This document shows, piece by piece, positions 57,501 through 64,000 of a stretch of DNA of 64,000 nucleotides. Position 1 is the first letter of the stretch. Each line of letters starts with the position of its first letter. Under the pieces are notes generated by a model. That model saw only the letters and a program-made list of their open reading frames with translations, was not told the DNA's origin and searched no databases. The stretch covers positions 1 to 64,000 of the forward strand of contig CALURO010000009.1 in assembly GCA_944323205.1 (NCBI GenBank), in the 5' to 3' direction. Source of the stretch: an uncultured Mucispirillum sp. GTDB lineage: Bacteria > Chrysiogenota > Deferribacteres > Deferribacterales > Mucispirillaceae. A program made the position numbers and the translations under genes.

Positions 57501-57717
57501 GAATGATGAATATATGCATATCCTTCATCGTAGCTTATATTCAAAAACAGAATATATTGATATTAAAGGTTTATGGTTTGGATTATTAAGTACTATATTA
57601 GAATTTTTAAATATCATAGATGTTGATGTAAATTGGCATAAGCTATATGATATTTTTAAGGAGTTTGTATATTTATCATTGTTAATGCCTTTAGATAATA
57701 AACATAAAAGCATTTAA
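54559..57717 (+). CDS. STAND-type ATPase with N-terminal nuclease-like domain (Avs-like)
   Basis: The 1052-residue protein has three parts. Residues 1-110 hold a PD-(D/E)XK-like segment (FDDITIYDHD then YKIQVKNYK), as in Cap4/DUF4297-type effectors. Residues about 195-420 form an NTPase with Walker A GEPGKGKS (near 203) and Walker B VLLIDGLDHLE (near 280), then a sensor-like IFSRPLA. Residues 430-1052 are a long helical C-terminus, probably the sensor. This is the layout of STAND defence proteins such as AVAST, where a phage protein binds the C-terminus and triggers the nuclease. The start is shared with the 54399 frame end. Confidence 0.7.
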   Translation: MPKLAANAFIGYSFQNKIGCYFVFMMDYHREIQKVEIERISEPDDKFDDITIYDHDNIYKIQVKNYKNLTLDKIKINNNTVKILDEYIYLLENEKMVVIYHSSEVIESNYNFYGLPAIKHGNIIIVPIDDTKIITILDNLKYPDKHILEIVRFYDKQIHKRNLKIELKDLPPIQLFSTNLLDKTIYFDKSYLYEFNAYINFVIGEPGKGKSHVCSMIKKTLKEKNRESVLYRFWINNTDPDYDARLHYDNFLIDIGKQLSDTYKIYSEDEIIGLLVKNQYVLLIDGLDHLERYGRSEDFDRFLNFIEKLEQHHIQAIIFSRPLALEIKYKKYQMQNWLIDDVYKFLNETYSITDWSICYQIYEISQGYPLITKYLAEDYKKNNKVPDIDKLSSLDEYYSSVVNSRLLISLNVFLCNNSFYTYKELSNILQNEYKYVKDFINNFPYYFTYSLNRVSLFHDSFNTYLRERCNNKTELNNMQHNVYSYVKDSILQGQINFISRLNHFKLEAEFIKELIKKYSSFAVLKDLFKNIDIESIKEFYNYLRIQLEDMENVLDVYEYYTFVLIYNILDRVDLEGYENLVYNLLLYQQKSISKENNLEDTVYSQGVMWNILCEIKSNIIPLQDTNNAVYRESLLIDIVANKYKIEYILSQYIPDYIYSCDIFDDYIITLNFLHKANNPYLVSLWEKYSTDKNFTYKINNIKTDINTLAPNHIIDWNEPFLHKLQSWSHLQSYHVLHLTNNLIRLAYLFNKDIDIYALNYAWVMYFFRKDYTVVNIYSALDLFEQKKQIHCYTSFEILKSFMERSEKGIRHIFTSYLINKDTKFWEDNINQIKKYMDYIIIYNLKPEQLKYFHVDEVLHHVRRSIGSFIRYDDIVNIMYSIHKESLIILLTIYKFEVKEVEKNDQEFIKELEEYNILYTLHEDNKNYTDEYNQTYKYLKESNLKYYADNGYSMEQVADMVNGNLCCLPYPEIFGYYKDINWNDEYMHILHRSLYSKTEYIDIKGLWFGLLSTILEFLNIIDVDVNWHKLYDIFKEFVYLSLLMPLDNKHKSI

Positions 57718-57782
57718 TCACCTTTCCGCCCTTGAAAAATCTTACAAAAACTGTTACAATACCTTGTCAGTAAAGGCAAAAG

Positions 57783-57797
57783 CGACAGTGGTTGTCG
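57783..57797. promoter_or_regulatory. short palindrome before the helicase gene
   Basis: CGACA (57783-57787) and TGTCG (57793-57797) flank GTGGT, about 25 bases before the helicase start. TATACT follows at 57800. The site could be an operator for the RM module. The gap before it (57718-57820) holds no gene. Confidence 0.3.
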
Positions 57798-57820
57798 TTA
57801 TACTATGGTATTGGTGATAG

Positions 57821-60800
57821 ATGAACATATTTGATAACAATATAAACAGGTTATTTGATGATTTAGTTGTTGAGATAAAGAAGGGAAGTGTATTGTCTAT
57901 TGCCAGTGCAAGTTTTTCAATTTATTCATATCATGAGCTTAAAAAGCAGCTTGAAAGTATTGATGAGCTTCGGTTTATTTTTACATCACCTGTATTTGTG
58001 AAAGACAGCATACAAAAGGAAAAGCGTGAGTTTTACATACCAAAGCTGGAGCGTGAGCGTAACCTTTACGGCACACCTTTTGAACTTCGCCTTAGAAATG
58101 GTCTTACTCAAAAGGTTGTAGCAAAAGAATGTGCAGAGTGGGTTAAAAATAAGGTTAAGTTTAAATCAAATATATCTAATATGCAGATTCCAAATTTTAT
58201 GGTTATTACTAGTGACGGCACCAATAAGGCTTATACACCTATTGACGAATTTTCTACTGTTTCTTTAGGGCTTGAAAAGGGTAATAATTTACTTACGATA
58301 ATAAATAAGATAGAGCATTCAAATGCTGATGTATATCTTTCCAAATTTCAACAACTTTGGCAGGATAAGGAAATATTGCATGATGTTACAGAATCAGTGA
58401 TAGACAGTATTGCTAATGTATATAAAGAAAACTCACCAGATTTTATATATTTCGTTATGCTTTATAATATATTTCATGAGTTTTTAGAGGACATATCAGA
58501 AGATAATCTGCCAAATGAGGCAACAGGTTTTAAAGACAGTAAAATATGGAATAAGCTTTTTGATTTTCAAAAGGAAGCCTTTACGGAGATATATAACAAG
58601 CTTGAAAAATATAACGGCTGCATTTTGGCAGACAGCGTAGGGCTTGGTAAAACATTTACGGCTTTGGCGGTGATTAAATATTATGAAAACCGTGGTAAAA
58701 ATGTATTAGTGTTATGTCCTAAAAAACTTTCAGAGAACTGGCTTACATACAGGGCAAACTATATAAATAATCCAGTAGCAGAGGACAGGCTTAGGTATGA
58801 TGTATTATGCCATACAGATTTATCCCGCAATGGTGGTATGTCTAACGGGTTAGATTTAAGCCGTGTAAACTGGGGTAATTATGATTTAGTAGTAATAGAT
58901 GAGAGCCATAATTTTAGGAATGGTGGCAATCTGGTAGATGATGATAAGCAGAATCGATATACTACTTTAATGAGGAAAATCATAAAAGCTGGTGTTAAAA
59001 CAAAAGTATTAATGTTATCAGCAACGCCAGTAAACAACAGGTTTATAGATTTAAAGAACCAGCTTGCCTTAGCTTATGAGGGAGATACTGCCTTTATAAA
59101 CAGCAGGTTAAAGACGGAAAGAAATATTGATGATATATTTCGTTCTGCCCAGGCTGCTTTTAATAAATGGAGTAAAAATCCGCCTGAGGAAAGGACTACT
59201 GCTAATTTATTAGATATGCTTGACAATGATTTTTTTGAGTTATTAGACAGTGTAACAATAGCCCGTTCAAGAAAGCATATAGCAAACAGATATAATATGG
59301 CAGATATTGGAAAGTTTCCAAAAAGGCTTAAACCTAAGGCTTTAATGCCTAAGCTGACTGATTTAAAGAATATTATAAATTACAGTGAAATATATGATAC
59401 TTTAAGCAGGTTAAATTTAAGTATCTATACGCCGTCATTTTTTATACATCCATCTAAAATAGATTATTATGAGGAGCTTGCAAACACAAAGGGTGTAAAC
59501 CTGACCATGCGGGGCAGAGAGAAGGGTGTCCAAAAGTTAATGGCGATAAACCTTTTAAAGCGTTTAGAAAGTTCAGTTTATTCTTTCAGGCTTACGTTAA
59601 AGCGGATAATGGATTTAATAGATGAGGCTGTTCGTCATATTAATAATTATGAAACTAATTCTGCCTTAGATAATATAGAAGTGGTGGAAATAGTAAATAA
59701 CGATTTAGATGAAGATGATAAAAATACTGATTTTTTAATATCTGAGAAGTCATTTAATATTAAATTAAGTGATATGGATTATATTACATGGCGTCAGGAT
59801 TTACTATCAGATAAAGTATTTTTAGAAAGTCTATATAGTAAATTATCAAGCATAACTCCAGAGCATGACAGCAAGTTAAGTATGCTTAAAAGCATGATAG
59901 ATGATAAAATAAATCACCCAATAAATGCTGGCAATAAGAAAATATTAATTTTTACAGCTTTTGCAGATACAGCGGAATATTTATATAATAATATCAGTAA
60001 AGAAGTAAAAGCAAAATACGGCTTAAATACAGGTATAGTTTCAGGTTCAAACCAGTGCACATCAACTGCCAAAGGTATAAAATCAGATTTCAGCAGTATA
60101 TTAATGAATTTTTCTCCCATTTCAAAAGAGCGTGATATTATCTCACCAAACTCAAAGGAAGATATAGATATACTTATTGCAACGGACTGTATATCAGAAG
60201 GTCAGAACCTGCAGGACTGTGATTATTTAATAAATTATGATATCCACTGGAACCCTGTCCGCATTATCCAGCGTTTTGGCAGGATAGACAGGATAGGCTC
60301 AAAAAATGAGTGTATTCAGCTGGTTAATTTCTGGCCTGATATTAATTTAGATGAATATATTAATTTAAAAGCAACGGTAGAAACCCGTATGCGAATATCT
60401 GTTATGACTGCCACAGGTGATGATGATTTAATAAATGAAAATGAAAAAGGTGATTTAGAATACAGGCGTTTACAGCTGGAACGGTTAAAAAATGAGATAG
60501 TAGATATAGAGGATATGACAGGCGGTGTATCTATTATGGATTTAGGCTTAAATGAATTTCGTCTTGATTTATTAGATTACATGAAAACCCATAACGATAT
60601 AGAGCATGCTCCTTATGGTATGCACGCAGTTGTGCAGGCAGGCGAAGAATTTAAAAGGGGAGCAATATATATTTTAAAAAACAGGGTAAACGATATAAAT
60701 ATACAGGGCAGAAACAGGCTGCACCCATTTTATATGGTATATATATTAGAGGACGGCTCGCTTTTATATAACCATTTGCAGCCAAAAGAGCTTTTAGATG

Positions 60801-61051
60801 TGGTCCGTTATATGTGCAAAGGTAAAGAGATAGACAGGCGGGCATGCCATATATTTAATACAGATACGCAAGACGGCAAAAATATGGCAAAATATTCATC
60901 TCTTTTAACAGGCAGTATAGAAAGCATGGTAACGGTGCAGGAAGAAAGCAATGTGGAAAGTTTTTTAAAGGGCAGGCCTGTAAGTTTTATAAAAGAAAAT
61001 ATTACAGGTATTGATGATTTTGAATTAATCTGCTTTATAGCTGTGGTATAG
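57821..61051 (+). CDS. Snf2/RapA-type helicase of the type III module
   Basis: A 1076-residue superfamily 2 helicase. The N-terminal 180 residues look like a phospholipase D-like or related fold (LRFIFTSPVFVKDS), though no HxK motif is clear. Walker A is DSVGLGKTFTALAV, followed by DESHNFRNGG, a motif III-like MLSATPVNNR, and in the C-lobe ATDCISEGQNLQDC and RFGRIDRIGS. It lies 11 bases before DUF4391 and then mod and res, so it is part of that system. Its role there is unknown; it may translocate DNA or add a second defence activity. Confidence 0.75.
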   Translation: MNIFDNNINRLFDDLVVEIKKGSVLSIASASFSIYSYHELKKQLESIDELRFIFTSPVFVKDSIQKEKREFYIPKLERERNLYGTPFELRLRNGLTQKVVAKECAEWVKNKVKFKSNISNMQIPNFMVITSDGTNKAYTPIDEFSTVSLGLEKGNNLLTIINKIEHSNADVYLSKFQQLWQDKEILHDVTESVIDSIANVYKENSPDFIYFVMLYNIFHEFLEDISEDNLPNEATGFKDSKIWNKLFDFQKEAFTEIYNKLEKYNGCILADSVGLGKTFTALAVIKYYENRGKNVLVLCPKKLSENWLTYRANYINNPVAEDRLRYDVLCHTDLSRNGGMSNGLDLSRVNWGNYDLVVIDESHNFRNGGNLVDDDKQNRYTTLMRKIIKAGVKTKVLMLSATPVNNRFIDLKNQLALAYEGDTAFINSRLKTERNIDDIFRSAQAAFNKWSKNPPEERTTANLLDMLDNDFFELLDSVTIARSRKHIANRYNMADIGKFPKRLKPKALMPKLTDLKNIINYSEIYDTLSRLNLSIYTPSFFIHPSKIDYYEELANTKGVNLTMRGREKGVQKLMAINLLKRLESSVYSFRLTLKRIMDLIDEAVRHINNYETNSALDNIEVVEIVNNDLDEDDKNTDFLISEKSFNIKLSDMDYITWRQDLLSDKVFLESLYSKLSSITPEHDSKLSMLKSMIDDKINHPINAGNKKILIFTAFADTAEYLYNNISKEVKAKYGLNTGIVSGSNQCTSTAKGIKSDFSSILMNFSPISKERDIISPNSKEDIDILIATDCISEGQNLQDCDYLINYDIHWNPVRIIQRFGRIDRIGSKNECIQLVNFWPDINLDEYINLKATVETRMRISVMTATGDDDLINENEKGDLEYRRLQLERLKNEIVDIEDMTGGVSIMDLGLNEFRLDLLDYMKTHNDIEHAPYGMHAVVQAGEEFKRGAIYILKNRVNDINIQGRNRLHPFYMVYILEDGSLLYNHLQPKELLDVVRYMCKGKEIDRRACHIFNTDTQDGKNMAKYSSLLTGSIESMVTVQEESNVESFLKGRPVSFIKENITGIDDFELICFIAVV

Positions 61052-61062
61052 GGTAATCTATT

Positions 61063-61671
61063 ATGCTGATACTTCCAAAATCTACTGAAATAAAAGTAAT
61101 GGTTTCAAAGCAGAAAATAAAAAAGATGCTTACCCAAAAGGACAGCTTTAAAACTTTTGATAATGAAGTATCAAAATGTTTTATAATTAATGAAATATCA
61201 GAAACCACCACCCATATTTCAGCAGGCAAAGAAGTAAAAACCATATATGTAATGCAGTTTTTACTAAAAAGTGAAAATTTTACAAATAAATTAATAGAAT
61301 ATTTTTCAAAAAATACAAATCAGAATATAATATTTGTGTTAGATTATGGTGCATATTTTCAAGTATCAGTATATAAAGAAAAGGTTTTAACTACTGATAA
61401 ATTAAGTAATGACATAATATTAGAATTAAAAGGGCTTGATTTATCAAAAGTATGGGATAACCTGATAATAGATATTTTTAATATTAATGTGGAGCAGGGC
61501 AAAACATTAAAAGAGCAGGTGCAAAAAAACAGTGCTTATGAAGCCCTAGCTTTAAAGGTGGAAAGGCTTAATAATAAAATGCGTAAAGAAAAACAGCCTT
61601 TAAAAAAGCGGGAATTATTTGAAGAATATAAAAGATTAAAAAAAGAATTGGAGCAGCTAAAAAATGGATAA
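61063..61671 (+). CDS. DUF4391 protein
   Basis: A 202-residue protein matching DUF4391: LPKSTEIKVMVSKQKIKK, TIYVMQFLLKSENFT and the C-terminal coiled part LKVERLNNKMRKEKQPLKK. The domain is seen beside helicase and type III methylase genes; its function is not known. The stop overlaps the mod start by 8 bases, so translation is coupled with the methylase. Confidence 0.8.
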   Translation: MLILPKSTEIKVMVSKQKIKKMLTQKDSFKTFDNEVSKCFIINEISETTTHISAGKEVKTIYVMQFLLKSENFTNKLIEYFSKNTNQNIIFVLDYGAYFQVSVYKEKVLTTDKLSNDIILELKGLDLSKVWDNLIIDIFNINVEQGKTLKEQVQKNSAYEALALKVERLNNKMRKEKQPLKKRELFEEYKRLKKELEQLKNG

Positions 61672-63527
61672 AATAAAACTTGAAAGCAGCAATATTGCAG
61701 ATGAAAATTTTGAAAAATTAGCATCACTTTTTCCAAATGTGGTAACAGAAACCATTGTTGACGGTCAACTTGTAAGAGCTATTGATAAAGATAAACTTAT
61801 GCAGGAAATAAGTGCTTATGTATTAGAAGGTAACGAAGAACGCTATAATTTCACATGGCCAGATAAAAGAAAAAGTGTAGTTTTAGCTAATGCTCCAACA
61901 AGAAATACATTAAGAGCCTGCAAAGAAGAAAGTAAAGATTTTGATAATACAGAAAACTTATATATAGAGGGCGATAATTTAGAAGTATTAAAACTTTTAA
62001 GAAATACATATATGGGTAAAGTAAAAATGATATATATTGACCCTCCTTATAACACAGGTAAAGATTTTGTATATCAGGATAATTTTTATATAGAAAAAGA
62101 AGATTATTTAGAAAATAGTGGTCAGTTTGATAAAGAAGGTAACAGACTTTTTGAAAATACAGAAGCAAATGGCAGGTTTCATACAGACTGGCTTAATATG
62201 ATGTATCCACGGCTTAAAATGGCAAGGGATTTATTAACTGATGACGGAGCTATTTTCATAAGTATTGATGAGAATGAAGTAAGTAATTTACGAAAAATAT
62301 GTGATGAAATATTTGGGGGGGGGGAATTTTGTAGCTGATTTTATCCGTAAAACAAAAAGCACAACTAATGATGCAAAAACAGGTATAAATTATCAACATG
62401 AAATGTTATTATGTTTTGCAAAAAATAAAAATAATATTAATTTGCTTGGTGGTTCAAAAGATTTAAGTAACTATCAAAATCCAGACAATGACCCAAATGG
62501 TGCATGGATAAATGATAATCCATCTGCAAAAAGTGGCTCTTATGAAACAGGATATTTTCCTATAAAAAATCCATATACTAATAAAGAAGATTATCCACCA
62601 GAAGGACGATTTTGGGCTTTTTCTAAAAATACATTACAACAACATATAAATAATGGTCGTATTTGTTTTAAAAAAGAATATAAAGATAATGAACGGGGAT
62701 TTATATATAAACGATATTTAAAAGATTTACAAACAACATTAGAAACATTTGATAGTTTAAAGTTTACTGATAATAAATTTATGAATCAAGTTGCTACTAA
62801 AGAATTAAAGGATTTAGAGTTGGTAGAATATTTTCCATATCCAAAAGGGTGTAATTTTTTAAAAGAAATTATTATTCATGGAAGTGATAAAAATTCTCTT
62901 ATCCTTGATTTCTTTTCAGGTTCTGCTACAACTGCACATGCAGTTATGCAACTTAATGCAGAAGACGGTGGAAATAGAAAATATATAATGGTGCAGTGGC
63001 CAGAAAAAACACCAGAAGACAGTGAAGCAAGAAAAGCAGGGTATAGCACAATATGTGAAATAGGTAAGGAAAGGATACGCAGGGCAGGGGAAAAGATAAA
63101 GAAAGATTATCCTAATGCAAATATAGATACAGGTTTCCGTGTATTTAAGTTGGACAGCTCTAATATGGAAGATGTGTATTATGAAGCAGAGAAATTTTCT
63201 CAGCAGGATATAAGCAAAACTATATCTTATATAAAAGCAGAGAGAAGTGAAGAAGATTTGCTTTTTCAAATAATATTATCATGCGGCATACCTTTAAAAT
63301 GTAAAATAGAGATAAAAAAGGTTAATAATAGAGATGTTTATTTTGTAGATAATACATATTTACTTGTATGCTTTGAAAAAGATATAGATGATAACACTAT
63401 TGAAGAACTTGCTAAAATGCAACCAGACTTTATGGTATTTAATCAAAATGTGCAGGACAGCACTTTGGCAAATATTAAGCAGATATTTAAGATGATTAGC
63501 AATGATACTAATGTTAAGGTGATATAA
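61664..63527 (+). pseudogene. mod: type III DNA methyltransferase, switched off by a G10 tract
   Basis: Two frames overlap at 62301-62338. The first (from 61664) holds the adenine methylase motif IV in YIDPPYNTGKDF and stops 14 bases after the tract at 62336. The second, to 63527, holds the target recognition region and the SAM motif in LDFFSGSATTAHAV. With nine G instead of ten they join into one protein of about 620 residues (EIFGGGNFVADFIRK at the seam). This is a phase-variable beta-type N6-adenine methylase, OFF in this sequence, not a dead gene. Res follows by a TAATG overlap. Confidence 0.9.
62315..62324. repeat. G10 homopolymer (frame switch inside mod)
   Basis: Ten G in a row code for GGG-GGG-GGG plus one base in the first frame. 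Removal of one G, or addition of two, restores the mod frame. Long G runs slip in replication and are a known phase-variation device. Confidence 0.95.
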
Positions 63528-64000
63528 TGAAATTTAGGTTTAGTATTCAGCAGTATCAAAGCGATGCAGTGAAAAGTGTAACAGATGTTTTTAAAGGTAA
63601 CATTATATCAGATAATAGATATGTTTATGATAAAGGTAACATTAGTTATAGCACATTAGAATATCATTTAATAGATGATATAGGCTATAAAAACAGCCCT
63701 GTTACATTAAGCAGTAATGAGCTTTTAGAAAATATAGTAGAAGTGCAAAAAAATAATGGTTTACATATATCTACTACTCTTTCTGAAAAATATGGCAGGT
63801 GCAGCCTTAATGTTACTATGGAAACAGGCACAGGCAAAACTTATGTTTATATAAAAACTATATATGAACTTAATAAACTTTACGGCTGGAAAAAGTTTAT
63901 AATAGTTGTGCCTAGTATTGCTATAAGGGAAGGTGTATATAAAAGTTTTGATATAACAGGTGAGCATTTTTACGGCCAGTATAATAAAAAAATTAAATAT
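63527..64000 (+). CDS. res: type III restriction enzyme Res subunit (partial, runs off the edge)
   Basis: The start overlaps the mod stop (TAATG). The visible 158 residues show a Res-type start (RFSIQQYQSDAVKSV), the Walker A in METGTGKTYVY and the following VVPSIAIREGV. Known Res subunits have a DExx helicase and a C-terminal PD-(D/E)XK nuclease of about 900 residues, which would lie beyond the window. Type III Res needs Mod for recognition, so the present OFF state of mod should silence restriction too. Confidence 0.88.
   Translation, partial: MKFRFSIQQYQSDAVKSVTDVFKGNIISDNRYVYDKGNISYSTLEYHLIDDIGYKNSPVTLSSNELLENIVEVQKNNGLHISTTLSEKYGRCSLNVTMETGTGKTYVYIKTIYELNKLYGWKKFIIVVPSIAIREGVYKSFDITGEHFYGQYNKKIKY

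Noticed and set aside
61664..63527. Two separate methylase genes or a decayed pseudogene
   Set aside because: The break lies exactly in a G10 tract, both halves carry intact motifs, and a one-base change joins them, so a switchable gene is the better reading.
1..64000. tRNA or rRNA genes
   Set aside because: I looked for tRNA T-arm signals and rRNA-like conserved blocks by eye and saw none; a covariance scan would be needed to exclude a tRNA.

Overview
The window looks like one contig piece of an AT-rich (roughly 30% GC by eye) Gram-negative bacterium. Supporting signs are lipoproteins with lipoboxes, a YbgF/CpoB-like Tol-Pal protein, CheV, a flagellar-type NtrC pair, bacteriohemerythrin, HemG, an EFR1 ferredoxin and a four-Cys L28. 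Together these fit a motile, host-associated anaerobe or microaerophile. My best guess is a Deferribacterota (Mucispirillum-like) gut bacterium; this is inference from gene content, not proven.

Positions 1-41000 are mostly housekeeping. In order: a membrane protein fused to a cytidylate-kinase-like domain, an EFR1 flavodoxin/ferredoxin, a PD-(D/E)XK protein, an RCC1-repeat lipoprotein with a 26-unit Pro-Glu linker, leuC-leuD, a membrane protein coupled to bacteriohemerythrin, rpmB, a trmB-nfeD-radical SAM-DUF493-ankyrin run, a pyrH-frr-uppS-cdsA-dxr operon, lepA-lepB, ybgF and cheV, a TPR protein with a histidine kinase and sigma-54 regulator, argS with a SPOR protein and a glycosidase-like protein, hemG, and several envelope proteins.

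From about 41000 to the right edge lies a defence island. It opens with a 360-bp element with perfect 22-bp terminal inverted repeats. Then come an Abi_2 (HEPN) gene with a candidate structured RNA just upstream, a tyrosine recombinase followed by a large cruciform-forming repeat, a GIY-YIG nuclease, two separate OLD-nuclease/UvrD-helicase pairs of Gabija type with a four-Cys small protein between them, a probable remnant of a KAP P-loop gene, a large STAND-type ATPase with an N-terminal nuclease-like domain, and a helicase-DUF4391-mod-res type III restriction-modification module that runs off the edge.

The most striking theme is phase variation by homopolymeric G/C tracts. In this AT-rich sequence there are just three runs of nine or more G/C, and each sits where its length must matter. 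One is a C9 between the -35 and -10 of the RCC1 lipoprotein gene (spacer 15). One is a G9 between the -35 and -10 of a small-gene cluster at 20.3 kb (spacer 19). One is a G10 inside the type III methyltransferase gene that splits it into two overlapping frames; G9 would restore it. This suggests stochastic switching of a surface lipoprotein, of a small-protein locus, and of a DNA methyltransferase that could form a phasevarion.
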